This document shows positions 41,030 through 50,778 of a stretch of 64,000 bases of DNA, piece after piece. The position numbers and the translations under genes were made by a program. The first letter of the stretch is position 1, and every line of letters begins with the position of its first letter. Under the pieces are notes generated by a model. The model did no database searches. It was not told where the DNA came from and saw only the letters and a list, made by a program, of their open reading frames with translations. Origin of the DNA: Lasioglossum baleicum (lineage: Eukaryota; Arthropoda; Insecta; Hymenoptera; Halictidae); assembly GCF_051020765.1 (NCBI RefSeq), contig NC_134942.1, positions 868,001 through 932,000 on the forward strand. The letters are read 5' to 3'.

Positions 41030-44000
41030 ATGCATGCGCATAAGTTAAATTACCTGCATACCGCCGTTTCCTCAAACTGTGTGTTCATAACTGGCACTGG
41101 GAGGATCGCAGTGCCACCACTGCGAGGAGGCCCAGGACTCTGCGCGGCATACGCTGGAAGAATGTCCAGCGTGGTAGGCACCGCGCAGAGACCTAATGGG
41201 CGTTATCGGGATGGACCTTTCGTTGCCGGTCGTGGTCGACCACATGAGCGGCAGCGGGAGGTCAAGTGCAGCGTTTGCCTCCTTCTGCGAGATTGTGATA
41301 ACGCAGAAGGAGGCAGCGGAAAGGGAGAGGGAAGCCGACACCCTCTCCGCCAGGAGGTTAGCATCGGCGGGGCAACCCCGACGAGGCCGACGGCCCCCTG
41401 TAAGGGGCCGCAGACGTAATGGCGGCGGTGGGACTACTTAGTACTTCCACCGCCGCCAAGGGGGGCTGGCCGTTAAGGCGCCCCCGGGGTGGGTAGGTCG
41501 CGGGGGGCGAGGTGGAGCAATAATCCCCTCCCCGCCTCTACAAAGATGCGACCTGCCGGTCGACCACCCTCCTTTCATTTCATAATATTTCATTTTATTC
41601 TATATATATTTTATATTCTATATTATAAATTTTATCTTTATCTTTTATTCCCCTTTATTTTGCCACCCCTTCTTACGTTTGTTGTGTTTTGTCCATTGTA
41701 TTTATTTACTTATTATTATTTATTTATTTATTGGCTTTTGTTTTATCTATTTTATCTATACACCTTTTCATTTATTGATTTTATATTTATTTTATCGTAT
41801 TTTTAAGTTTTATGCGGGTCGACCAGGGGGTGGGACGGGGGGAGGGGACAGACGCGAGCCGGAACTCGCCTCTGTCCCCTCCTTGTCGCGTGCGGAAAAA
41901 AATACGATGCAGCGTGTACGAGTATTTGCACATGTATAAAAATCGGATGGCGCGGTAACCAAAATTGTAAATTATACAGCACAAGTTGCAGCAATGCATG
42001 CGCATAAGTTAAATTACCTGCATACCGCCGTTTCCTCAAACTGTGTGTTCATAACTGGCACTGGGAGGATCGCAGTGCCACCACTGCGAGGAGGCCCAGG
42101 ACTCTGCGCGGCATACGCTGGAAGAATGTCCAGCGTGGTAGGCACCGCGCAGAGACCTAATGGGCGTTATCGGGATGGACCTTTCGTTGCCGGTCGTGGT
42201 CGACCACATGAGCGGCAGCGGGAGGTCAAGTGCAGCGTTTGCCTCCTTCTGCGAGATTGTGATAACGCAGAAGGAGGCAGCGGAAAGGGAGAGGGAAGCC
42301 GACACCCTCTCCGCCAGGAGGTTAGCATCGGCGGGGCAACCCCGACGAGGCCGACGGTCCCCTGTAAGGGGCCGCAGACGTAATGGCGGCGGTGGGACTA
42401 CTTAGTACTTCCACCGCCGCCAAGGGGGGCTGGCCGTTAAGGCGCCCCCGGGGTGGGTAGGTCGCGGGGGGCGAGGTGGAGCAATAATCCCCTCCCCGCC
42501 TCTACAAAGATGCGACCTGCCGGTCGACCACCCTCCTTTCATTTCATAATATTTCATTTTATTCTATATATATTTTATATTCTATATTATAAATTTTATC
42601 TTTATCTTTTATTCCCCTTTATTTTGCCACCCCTTCTTACGTTTGTTGTGTTTTGTCCATTGTATTTATTTACTTATTATTATTTATTTATTTATTGGCT
42701 TTTGTTTTATCTATTTTATCTATACACCTTTTCATTTATTGATTTTATCTTTTATTTTATCGTATTTTTAAGTTTTATGCGGGTCGACCAGGGGGGCGGG
42801 ACGGGGGGAGGGGACAGACGCGAGCCGGAACTCGCCTCTGTCCCCTCCTTGTCGCGTGCGGAAAAAAATACAATGCAGCGTGTACGACTATTTGCACATG
42901 TATAAAAATCGGATGGCGCGGTAACCAAAATTCTAAATTATACAGCACAAGTTGCAGCAATGCATGCGCATAAGTTAAATTACCTGCATACCGCCGTTTC
43001 CTCAAACTGTGTGTTCATAACTGGCACTGGGAGGATCGCAGTGCCACCACTGCGAGGAGGCCCAGGACTCTGCGCGGCATACGCTGGAAGAATGTCCAGC
43101 GTGGTAGGCACCGCGCAGAGACCTAATGGGCGTTATCGGGATGGACCTTTCGTTGCCGGTCGTGGTCGACCACATGAGCGGCAGCGGGAGGTCAAGTGCA
43201 GCGTTTGCCTCCTTCTGCGAGATTGTGATAACGCAGAAGGAGGCAGCGGAAAGGGAGAGGGAAGCCGACACCCTCTCCGCCAGGAGGTTAGCATCGGCGG
43301 GGCAACCCCGACGAGGCCGACGGTCCCCTGTAAGGGGCCGCAGACGTAATGGCGGCGGTGGGACTACTTAGTACTTCCACCGCCGCCAAGGGGGGCTGGC
43401 CGTTAAGGCGCCCCCGGGGTGGGTAGGTCGCGGGGGGCGAGGTGGAGCAATAATCCCCTCCCCGCCTCTACAAAGATGCGACCTGCCGGTCGACCACCCT
43501 CCTTTCATTTCATAATATTTCATTTTATTCTATATATATTTTATATTCTATATTATAAATTTTATCTTTATCTTTTATTCCCCTTTATTTTGCCACCCCT
43601 TCTTACGTTTGTTGTGTTTTGTCCATTGTATTTATTTACTTATTATTATTTATTTATTTATTGGCTTTTGTTTTATCTATTTTATCTATACACCTTTTCA
43701 TTTATTGATTTTATCTTTTATTTTATCGTATTTTTAAGTTTTATGCGGGTCGACCAGGGGGGCGGGACGGGGGGAGGGGACAGACGCGAGCCGGAACTCG
43801 CCTCTGTCCCCTCCTTGTCGCGTGCGGAAAAAAATACAATGCAGCGTGTACGACTATTTGCACATGTATAAAAATCGGATGGCGCGGTAACCAAAATTCT
43901 AAATTATACAGCACAAGTTGCAGCAATGCATGCGCATAAGTTAAATTACCTGCATACCGCCGTTTCCTCAAACTGTGTGTTCATAACTGGCACTGGGAGG

Positions 44001-44879
44001 ATCGCAGTGCCACCACTGCGAGGAGGCCCAGGACTCTGCGCGGCATACGCTGGAAGAATGTCCAGCGTGGTAGGCACCGCGCAGAGACCTAATGGGCGTT
44101 ATCGGGATGGACCTTTCGTTGCCGGTCGTGGTCGACCACATGAGCGGCAGCGGGAGGTCAAGTGCAGCGTTTGCCTCCTTCTGCGAGATTGTGATAACGC
44201 AGAAGGAGGCAGCGGAAAGGGAGAGGGAAGCCGACCCCCTCTCCGCCAGGAGTCTAGCATCGGCGGGGCAATCCCGACGAGGCCGACGGCCCCCAGTAAG
44301 GGGCCGCAGACGTAATGGCGGCGGTGGGACTACTTAGTACTTCCAACGCCGCCAAGGGGGGCTGGCTGTTAAGGCGCCCCCGGGGTGGGCTGGTCGCGGG
44401 GGGCGAGGTGGAGCAATAATCCCCTCTCCGCCTCTACAAAGATGCGACCTGCCGGTCGAACCCCCTTCTTTTATTTTATAATATTTCATTTTATTCTATA
44501 TATATTTTATATTCTATATTATAAATTTTATCTTTATCTTTTATTCCCCTTTATTCTGCCACCCCTTCTTATGTTTGTTGTGTTTTGTCCATTGTATTTA
44601 TTTACTTATTGTTATTTATTGTCTTTTATTTTATCTATTTTATCTATACACGTTTTCATTTATTGATTTTATCTTTTATTTTATCGTATTTTTAAGTTTT
44701 ATGCGGGTCGACCAGGGGGGTGGGACGGGGGGGGCCGACGCGAGCCGGAACTCGCCTCTGTCCCCCCCTTGTCGCGTGCGGAAAAAAATACAATGCAGCG
44801 TGTACGAGTATTTGCACATGTATAAAAATCGGATGGCGCGGTAACAAAAATTCTAAATTATACAGCACAAGTTGCAGCA
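41030..44879 (+). repeat. Run of closely related units 43-46
   Basis: All four share CACATGAGCGG and GTCAAGTGCAGCG. Units 43-45 share CCCCTGTAAGG, TTCCACCGCCGCC, GTGGGTAGG, TCCTTTCATTTCATAAT and TTACGTTTG. The spacing is 964-966 bp, then 954 bp after unit 46 because part of the TTTA run is lost. They mark a transition: the left-array TAG stop and ATG are still present, but right-array variants such as CGCCCCCGG appear. Confidence 0.8.
42385..42421 (+). other. 3'-UTR stem-loop GGCGGCGGTGG / CCACCGCCGCC (representative, unit 44)
   Basis: An 11-bp perfect stem with a 15-nt loop (GACTACTTAGTACTT), directly after the R1 tail stop. In most left-array units the right arm is CCAACGCCGCC, giving one mismatch; units 43-45, 47, 50, 52, 54 and later right-array units are perfect. 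Non-LTR reverse transcriptases recognise structured 3' UTRs, so this may be a relic of that function. Confidence 0.55.
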
Positions 44880-45454
44880 ATGCATGCGCATAAGTTAAAT
44901 TACCTGCATACCGCCGATTCCTCAAACTGTGTGTTCATAACTGGCACTGGGAGGATCGCAGTGCCACCACTGCGAGGAGGCCCCTGGACTCTGCGCGGCA
45001 TACGCTGGAAGAATGTCCAGCGTGGTCGGCACTGCGCAGAGACCTAAGGGGCGTTATCGGGATGGACCTTTCGTTGCCGGTCGTGGTCGACCACATGATC
45101 GGCAGCGAGAGGTCAAGAGCAGCTTTTGCCTCTTTCTGCGAGATTGTGATAACGCAGAAGGAGGCAGCGGAGAGGGAGAGGGAAGCCGACCCCCTCTCCG
45201 CCAGGAGTCTAGCATCGGCGGGGCAACCCCGACGAGGCCGACGGCCCCCAGTAAGGGGCCGCAGACGTAATGGCGGCGGTGGGACTACTTAGTACTTCCA
45301 CCGCCGCCAGGGGGGGCTGGCCGTTAAGGCGCCCCCGGGGTGGGCAGTTCGCGGGGGGCGAGGTGGAGCAATAATTCCCTCTCCGCCTCTACAAAGATGC
45401 AACCTGCCGGTCAACCCCCCTCCTTTTATTTTATAATATTTCATTTTATTCTAT
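44880..45454 (+). repeat. Unit 47, cut in its AT-rich block by LTR insertion copy 1
   Basis: The unit runs normally to TTATTTCATTTTATTCTAT-like sequence and then changes at 45455 to TGTAACGTCG. It carries GCCGATTCCTC, CCCCTGGACTC, AGCTTTTGCC, CAGTTCGCG and GATGCAACCTGCC, all repeated in unit 50. It is the leftmost unit with TGGTCGGCA, where the R1 frame is not stopped after the knuckle. Confidence 0.9.
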
Positions 45455-45495
45455 TGTAACGTCGTACCGACGTGTTGCGTCGGTTTTGTTCACAT

Positions 45496-45549
45496 GAGCA
45501 AATTCTCGCTGTATATATATATATATATATATATATGAGCAAATTCTCG

Positions 45550-45600
<51 letters not shown>

Positions 45601-45638
45601 CAAATTCTCGCTGTATATATATATATATATATATATAT
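45496..45638 (+). repeat. (TA)n microsatellite with three GAGCAAATTCTCGCTG spacers, LTR copy 1
   Basis: The 16-base spacer starts at 45496, 45537 and 45598, each followed by a pure TA tract. Spacer plus TA tract behaves as a minisatellite whose TA part changes in length. The tract reads as IYIYIY peptides in several frames; these are not genes. Confidence 0.95.
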
Positions 45639-45969
45639 GGTATACGTATACTTCCTTCGTAAAATCCAAACCGAAATCGCGTTTAAATCCGTACACAGCG
45701 TTATGTATATATATCTTACGCGTATTTATATATATATATATACATATCCCCGTGAGAGTGAACATAGGGAATCGGGAAAGAAGCGATAGTCACCGGTACA
45801 AGCGGACGCCAGCATGGCAACCGCGAGTACAGGTGTACGTACATCTAAACCGTCGTTTCGTTCGAACGGCGAAAAGTATACATCGACGACAACATATTCG
45901 TCCGTGCCTCGTACGATTTAGACAAAAGGACTTCACGGTTCACCGAATCCCTATGGTCCGCGCTCTTAT

Positions 45970-46049
45970 TATAAATAAGACGAAATCGCGCGAATCGCTC
46001 TCTTCCAGTTTCGGAATTTATACAGTACAGTTCTCTAGCGTCGTCAGTC
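45970..46049 (+). promoter_or_regulatory. Candidate LTR core promoter, copy 1
   Basis: TATAAATA lies at 45970-45977. TTTATACA (about 46017) lies roughly 28 nt before TCAGTC at 46044-46049, which fits the arthropod initiator consensus TCAKTY. Two TATA-like boxes make the exact start uncertain. If transcription starts near 46046 and ends after the AATAAA at 47130, the R region would be unusually long (about 1.1 kb). Motif evidence only. Confidence 0.3.
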
Positions 46050-46255
46050 GAGTTTAAATCGCGTTTTCGGACTTTAATCTAGTTCAGTCCATTTTCTCGC
46101 GTTTTCGGACTCTGTCCCAAATCGCTCACGATATTCAGGTCGTATTGCATCTTACCATTTCTACCATTTTCATTACTGTTATATCTAAATTGTTCTAAAT
46201 TATTCGTCGAGTTTGCTCGTAGACATTTATACCAAATTTACAGATATTTCTCTGT

Positions 46256-46527
46256 GCCATTTTGTTTATACGAGCTTGCTCGCATTATCTTTCACATTAT
46301 AATTGCTTTTCTGCGCTATTTTTGTTTATACGAGCTTGCTCGCGTTATCTTTCATATTATAATTGCCTTCTCTATGCTATTTTGTTTATACGAGCTCGCT
46401 CGCTTTATAATTCATATTACAATTGCTATTTCTGTGTTATTTTATTTGTACGAGCTCGCTCGCACTATCTTTCATATTACCATTGCTATTCTGTGCCATA
46501 TATTTCGTTCGAGCTTGCTCGCACGCC
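46256..46527 (+). repeat. About 60-bp tandem repeats with CGAGC(T/C)(T/C)GCTCG dyads inside LTR copy 1
   Basis: Four full units start at 46256, 46315, 46376 and 46436, and a partial one at 46495. Each holds TTTGTTTATACGAGCTTGCTCG or a close variant, then TTTCATATTA and AATTGCT. The dyad CGAG-N4-CTCG type element recurs five times, and looser versions lie outside (TCGAGTTTGCTCG near 46206, CGAGTTCTGCTCG near 46548). Regularly spaced palindromes in an LTR or leader can be protein-binding arrays, as in the gypsy insulator, but no known binding motif is recognised here. Confidence 0.85.
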
Positions 46528-47129
46528 ATCATTATACTTTGTTTCACGAGTTCTGCTCGCAAATCATCACCTTGTACCCATTTTGGTTCATTATACATTG
46601 CTTGTTTAAACCTATTATTTCGCAGCTTAATTCAGCAACATTCTGCTCCTCGATATCTTCCACTTCTAAAGTGTCGTTCCCAGTGACCGGTTAAAGTGAT
46701 CGCGAAAGTGAGTGTGCGCGTGGTGTTTCATCGGGTTGTTCGACTCCGACCTGTTCCGCAAATTCCTTAGACTTCCTACGTCCGTTCTTCTAACCCTAAA
46801 ATTGGTGTATCAATCGTGTACGTCTGAGCCCAGAGGGTGCTCGGTACCGAGAGAACGCTAATTCCCTTTGATCGAAATCTCCTGTCACAAATCGAGCAAA
46901 CCCACGCGTTCGGACGAGTTGCACACACCCGCACAGTGACACTTCGACCACTGGGAACCATCTCTACTACCGCGACGCGTGTTAGTTCTACGCGGTGTTC
47001 ACGACGGACGACGTCCGTCTCGGTTCGCATTTTATTCCCCTCTTCGCCTTTTCAACAACGACGAACACCGGTATCGGGTCCCTGATCAGACGTGGACGTT
47101 ACGCGCCACGTGGATCTAAGATCGTCTTA

Positions 47130-47135
47130 AATAAA
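47130..47135 (+). promoter_or_regulatory. Polyadenylation signal AATAAA, LTR copy 1
   Basis: AATAAA in CTTAAATAAATTGG, 68 nt before the inferred LTR end. This is a usual position for the R/U5 boundary. In a 5' LTR it would normally be bypassed. Confidence 0.5.
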
Positions 47136-47214
47136 TTGGTCGGTTACGTCCCCGCCCCGTCTGGGCTCGTTTCGTCGGATCATATCCGACGCGGGACCTA
47201 ACAGGAGATATTTT

Positions 47215-47231
47215 TGGCGCAGTCGGTAGGA
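47215..47231 (+). other. Primer binding site for serine tRNA, copy 1
   Basis: TGGCGCAGTCGGTAGGA is complementary to a tRNA 3' end TCCTACCGACTGCGCCA. Insect serine tRNAs end in CGACTGCGCCA or very similar, and the Drosophila 17.6/297 group is known to use a serine tRNA primer. The position just inside the inferred LTR end supports the element structure. The tRNA match is from memory of tRNA-Ser ends, not from a search. Confidence 0.75.
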
Positions 47232-47345
47232 CGCGACGATCACCGAATAAAACCGGTCGTTGGTTGTTGAAGTTTTAATCCGAATTCTTCTTCTTTTTCG
47301 CCCCTTAGGCGGCTTATACATGTATCCCGACCTCTTCTTTTCACG

Positions 47346-49259
47346 ATGGATTCCGCTGAATCAAAATTGAATTCGAACGTGTCCTCACCCCTCTCTTCCT
47401 CAGACCTGTTCGCGTTCCAATTGGAACTCGCGAGGAAAGAAGCCATCCTTCAAGAGCGCGCCGCCGCCCTTGAAACCGCGGCGAGCCTACGCGAGTCAGA
47501 ACAACGCGCGCGTGAAAATGAACTATTAGCAATGCGTCGCGACCTTCATGAGATGCGGATGAACCACCTTGACTCGAACGCTGCACGCTTCCGCCCCCGT
47601 TACGATTCAACCCCCTTTACCGAAGCTCCTCGCCCAGACCCTGAGAATTTCACTGTTAAGCAAGCTGTAGAATTCATACCCACCTTCGATGGCAGTAATA
47701 TGACTGTCCTACAATTCATCCGAGCGTGCAAACGCGCACGCGAGGTCATACCCGCGTACGCAGAACACACGCTGACCAAACTCGTCTGCAACAAGTTCCG
47801 CGGTCGCGCCTACGCGGCCGTGGAGGACGAAGATTGCTCCACTATTTCAGACCTCTGCAGCCGTCTTAAAGACGTGCTGGGTCCCCATCCTTTCGTTGAC
47901 CAGTACCGAGGCGAACTGGCAAGCATCTCGCAGCGGTCCACCGAACACGTGCTTGACTTTATCAGTCGCGTAAAAGACCTACGCACCGCGATCCTCGATT
48001 GTCACCGCGACGGGACCAACGTCGACGATATCGACACCCTTACTATTGACAGTTTCATTCGCGGCCTCATCCCCACATTACGCGCAGAGGTCCGCCCGTT
48101 CCGAAACGAGCCGTTACGAATCGTTTTCGACGAGGCCATTTCCGCCTATAAACAATACGAACTCGATAAACTCCGATACCAAGAACCCCTTCGCGACGGT
48201 TATCGCCGGGCACATTTTTCAGAGGCACGTTCCTCTACGCCCAATCACCGCGATTATTATTCCCCCGAGCCTCGACGTCGCACCTCCGAGAATCGCGACC
48301 AATATCACCCCCCTCCTCGCGAACTTCGCGAATCTCACAAATCCCGCAATCGTACGCCTGAACGTCGCGACTACTACGGCTACCCTCCCCGCGACGAATA
48401 CGATTCGCGTAGTCCTACTTTTGAGCGACGAACGACGTCGGGTTTTGACCGACCCACGCCCGCGTACCGCGAACCCTGGCGTACCGCGGATCCTTCATAT
48501 TCTGTAAACGCGTCTCGACCCCTCCCGCCACCGCGCAGATACGAACCCCCGCAGAACAGACAGCGAGCCGAAATCTCTTTCACAAATGAACCAGTCGTGC
48601 GCGATAACGTCTCTATTCCGTTCTCAAATCCGCGCGAGCACACGGTTGAGGCCCGTACCGTAGCGTGCGTCACCGTCGATGTAAATAGCCCAAATACCGG
48701 GCACACGCGAGCCGGAACTCGCCTCTGTCCCCTCCTTGTCGCGTGCGGAAAAAAATACGATGCAGCGTGTACGAGTATTTGCACATGTATAAAAATCGGA
48801 TGGCGCGGTAACAAAAATTCTAAATTATACAGCACAAGTTGCAGCAATGCATGCGCATACGTTAAATTACCTGCATACCGCCGTTTCCTCAAACTGTGTG
48901 TTCATAACTGGCACTGGGAGGATCGCAGTGCCACCACTGCGAGGAGGCCCCTGGACTCTGCGCGGCATACGCTGGAAGAATGTCCAGCGTGGTCGGCACT
49001 GCGCAGAGACCTAAGGGGCGTTATCGGGATGGACCTTTCGTTGCCGGTCGTGGTCGACCACATGATCGGCAGCGAGAGGTCAAGAGCAGCGTTTGCCTCT
49101 TTCTGCGAGATTGTGATAACGCAGAAGGAGGCAGCGGAGAGGGAGAGCGAAGCCGACCCCCTCTCCGCCAGGAGTCTAGCATCGGCGGGGCAACCCCGAC
49201 GAGGCCGACGGCCCCCACTAAGGGGCCGCAGACGTAATGGCGGCGGTGGGACTACTTAG
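47346..49259 (+). CDS. gag: Gag (3' truncated) fused in frame to satellite and R1 ORF2 tail, 637 codons
   Basis: Residues 1-453 are LTR-element Gag. An acidic N-terminus is followed by a probable coiled coil (about 22-75, LELARKEAILQERAAALE) and a capsid-like domain of the retrotransposon gag type (about 101-280, FTVKQAVEFIPTFDGSN to ELDKLRYQEP). Then comes an Arg/Tyr/Pro-rich stretch (about 281-420, with repeated RDYY), probably RNA-binding. No CCHC knuckle is visible in the Gag part. Residues 454-637 come from the satellite: stem-loop and spacer read as TRAGTRLCPLLVACGKK, then the R1 frame from about LDSARHTLEECPAW to the charged end. The frame stays open because unit 48 has CATACG instead of CATAAG and a 1-nt insertion (GGCCCCTGG) that restores the R1 frame but destroys the first two knuckle cysteines. 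The ATG follows the primer site by about 115 nt. Expression is unknown; a chance fusion is likely. Confidence 0.65.
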   Translation: MDSAESKLNSNVSSPLSSSDLFAFQLELARKEAILQERAAALETAASLRESEQRARENELLAMRRDLHEMRMNHLDSNAARFRPRYDSTPFTEAPRPDPENFTVKQAVEFIPTFDGSNMTVLQFIRACKRAREVIPAYAEHTLTKLVCNKFRGRAYAAVEDEDCSTISDLCSRLKDVLGPHPFVDQYRGELASISQRSTEHVLDFISRVKDLRTAILDCHRDGTNVDDIDTLTIDSFIRGLIPTLRAEVRPFRNEPLRIVFDEAISAYKQYELDKLRYQEPLRDGYRRAHFSEARSSTPNHRDYYSPEPRRRTSENRDQYHPPPRELRESHKSRNRTPERRDYYGYPPRDEYDSRSPTFERRTTSGFDRPTPAYREPWRTADPSYSVNASRPLPPPRRYEPPQNRQRAEISFTNEPVVRDNVSIPFSNPREHTVEARTVACVTVDVNSPNTGHTRAGTRLCPLLVACGKKYDAACTSICTCIKIGWRGNKNSKLYSTSCSNACAYVKLPAYRRFLKLCVHNWHWEDRSATTARRPLDSARHTLEECPAWSALRRDLRGVIGMDLSLPVVVDHMIGSERSRAAFASFCEIVITQKEAAERESEADPLSARSLASAGQPRRGRRPPLRGRRRNGGGGTT

Positions 49260-49811
49260 TACTGCCACCGCCGCCAAGGGGGGCTGGCCGTTAAGGCGCC
49301 CCCGGGGTGGGTAGGTCGCGGGGGGCGAGGTGGAGCAATAATCCCCTCCCCGCCTCTACAAGGATGCGACCTGCCGGTCGACCCGCCTCCTTTCAGTTCA
49401 TAATATTTCATTTTATTCTATATATATTTTATATTCTATATAATAAATTTTATCTTTATCTTTTATTCCCCTTTATTTTGCCACCCCTTCTTACGTTTGT
49501 TGTGTTTTGTCCATTGTATTTATTTACTTATTGTTATTTATTTATTTATTGGCTTTTGTTTTATCTATTTTATCTATACACCTTTTCATTTATTGATTTT
49601 ATATTTATTTTATCGTATTTTTAAGTTTTATGCGGGTCGACCAGGGGGTGGGACGGGGGGAGGGGACAGACGCGAGCCGGAACTCGCCTCTGTCCCCTCC
49701 TTGTCGCGTGTGGAAAAAAATACGATGCAGCGTGTACGAGTATTTGCACATGTATAAAAATCGGATGGCGCGGTAACCAAAATTCTAAATTATACAGCAC
49801 AAGGTGCAGCA
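48705..49811 (+). repeat. Unit 48 and its upstream stem-loop remnant, right flank of insertion copy 1
   Basis: Begins at ACGCGAGCCGG inside the stem-loop, so the left stem arm and G-run are missing. The first stretch (GGTAACAAAAATT, CATACG, GGCCCCTGG, GTCGGCACTG) matches unit 52, not unit 51. The later part (GAGAGCGAAGCC, CCCCACTAAGG, TACTGCCACCG, CTACAAGGATG) matches unit 51. Confidence 0.85.
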
Positions 49812-50778
49812 ATGCATGCGCATAAGTTAAATTAGCTGCATACCGCCGTTTCCTCAAACTGTGTGTTCATAACTGGCACTGGGAGGATCGCAGTGCCACC
49901 ACTGCGAGGAGGCCCCTGGACTCTGCGCGGCATACGCTGGAAGAATGTCCAGCGTGGTAGGCACCGCGCAGAGACCTAAGGGGCGTTATCGGGGTGGACC
50001 TTTCGTTGCCGGTCGTGGTCGACCACATGATCGGCAGCGAGAGGTCAAGAGCAGCGTTTGCCTCTTTCTGCGAGATTGTGATAACGCAGAAGGAGGCAGC
50101 GGAGAGGGAGAGGGAAGCCGACCCCCTCTCCGCCAGGAGTCTAGCATCGGCGGGGCAACCCCGACGAGGCCGACGGCCCCCAGTAAGGGGCCGCAGACGT
50201 AATGGCGGCTGTGGGACTACTTAGTACTTCCAACGCCGCCAAGGGGGGCCGGCCGTTAAGGCGTCCCCGGGGTGGGCAGGTCGCGGGGGGCGAGGTGGAG
50301 CAATAATCCCCTCTCCGCCTCTACAAAGATGCGACCTGCCGGTCGACCCCCCTCCTTTTATTTTATAATATTTCATTTTATTCTATATATATTTTATATT
50401 CTATATTATAAATTTTATCTTTATCTTTCATTCCCCTTTATTTTGCCACCCCTTCTTATGTTTGTTGTGTTTTGTCCATTGTATTTATTTACTTATTATT
50501 ATTTATTTATTTATTGACTTTTATTTTATCTATTTTATCTATACACGTTTTCATTTATTGATTTTATCTTTTATTTTATCGTATTTTTAAGTTTTATGCG
50601 GGTCGACCAGGGGGGTGGGACGGGGGGAGGGGACAGACGCGAGCCGGAACTCGCCTCTGTCCCCCCCTTGTCGCGTGCGGAAAAAAATACAATGCAGCGT
50701 GTACGAGTATTTGCACATGTATAAAAATCGGATGGCGCGGTAACAAAAATTCTAAATTATACAGCACAAGTTGCAGCA
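49812..50778 (+). repeat. Unit 49
   Basis: Has CAAGGTGCAGC before the anchor and TTAGCTGCATACC after it. It combines GGCCCCTGG with the TGGTAGGCA stop, while keeping CTAAGG, so here the new stop exists without the new ATG. Private changes are GGGGTGGACC and GGCGGCTGTGG. Its 3' half resembles the left array (TTCCAACGCCGCC, GGCGTCCCCGG). Confidence 0.85.

Larger units (their letters stand above)
1..45454 (+). repeat. Tandem satellite array, left segment (partial unit plus units 1-47), about 962-bp unit
   Basis: Head-to-tail units, all on the plus strand, 954-966 bp apart. Unit anchors (ATG of the ATGCATGCGCAT motif): 582, 1544, 2506, 3470, 4432, 5394, 6356, 7318, 8284, 9244, 10209, 11171, 12132, 13098, 14057, 15022, 15985, 16947, 17913, 18876, 19838, 20801, 21763, 22727, 23690, 24653, 25615, 26581, 27547, 28509, 29472, 30434, 31400, 32362, 33328, 34289, 35252, 36215, 37176, 38142, 39102, 40065, 41030, 41994, 42960, 43926, 44880. 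Length differences come mainly from the poly-G tract, the T/A-rich block and a few small indels. Within each unit the order is R1-type ORF2 tail, GC-rich 3'-UTR-like part, AT-rich block, G-run/stem-loop, TATA-containing spacer. No unit contains an intact gene. The array continues beyond position 1. Confidence 0.97.
45455..47203 (+). repeat. 5' LTR of insertion copy 1
   Basis: Begins TGTAAC and is taken to end CCTAACA, 11 nt before the primer site, so that the ends are TGT and ACA as usual for LTRs. At 1,749 bp it is long, partly because of the TA tract and the dyad repeats inside it. It contains a TATAAATA box candidate (45970) and an AATAAA signal (47130). The end is inferred from the primer site, since no second LTR is available for alignment; the intended LTR end could differ by a few bases. 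Confidence 0.65.
45455..48704 (+). mobile_element. Truncated Ty3/gypsy-like LTR retrotransposon, copy 1 (5' LTR, PBS, gag only)
   Basis: Starts with TGTAACGTCG directly after satellite sequence ending TTATTCTAT. In order it contains a 5' LTR ending in ACA, a short gap, a primer binding site complementary to the 3' end of serine tRNA, a leader of about 115 bp and a gag ORF. Protease, reverse transcriptase, RNase H, integrase and a 3' LTR are missing. At 48705 the sequence re-enters the satellite inside the stem-loop, about 240 bp further along the unit than where it left. This means element sequence and satellite were deleted together, or the element end was joined by recombination. With no 3' LTR no target-site duplication can be checked. 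It cannot move by itself. Confidence 0.85.

Noticed and set aside
45472..45789. IYIYIY ORFs on both strands in the TA tracts
   Set aside because: Pure translation of (TA)n.
46254..46694. ORFs of 87-146 codons in the LTR (ELARIIFHIIIAF repeats) and others up to 47201
   Set aside because: The peptide repeat is a translation of the 60-bp dyad repeat in several frames; LTRs seldom code, and no domain is seen.
47216..48704. CCHC zinc knuckle, protease or reverse transcriptase after gag
   Set aside because: Looked for in all frames up to the junction and in the satellite beyond; none is present. Gag simply stops at the deletion.
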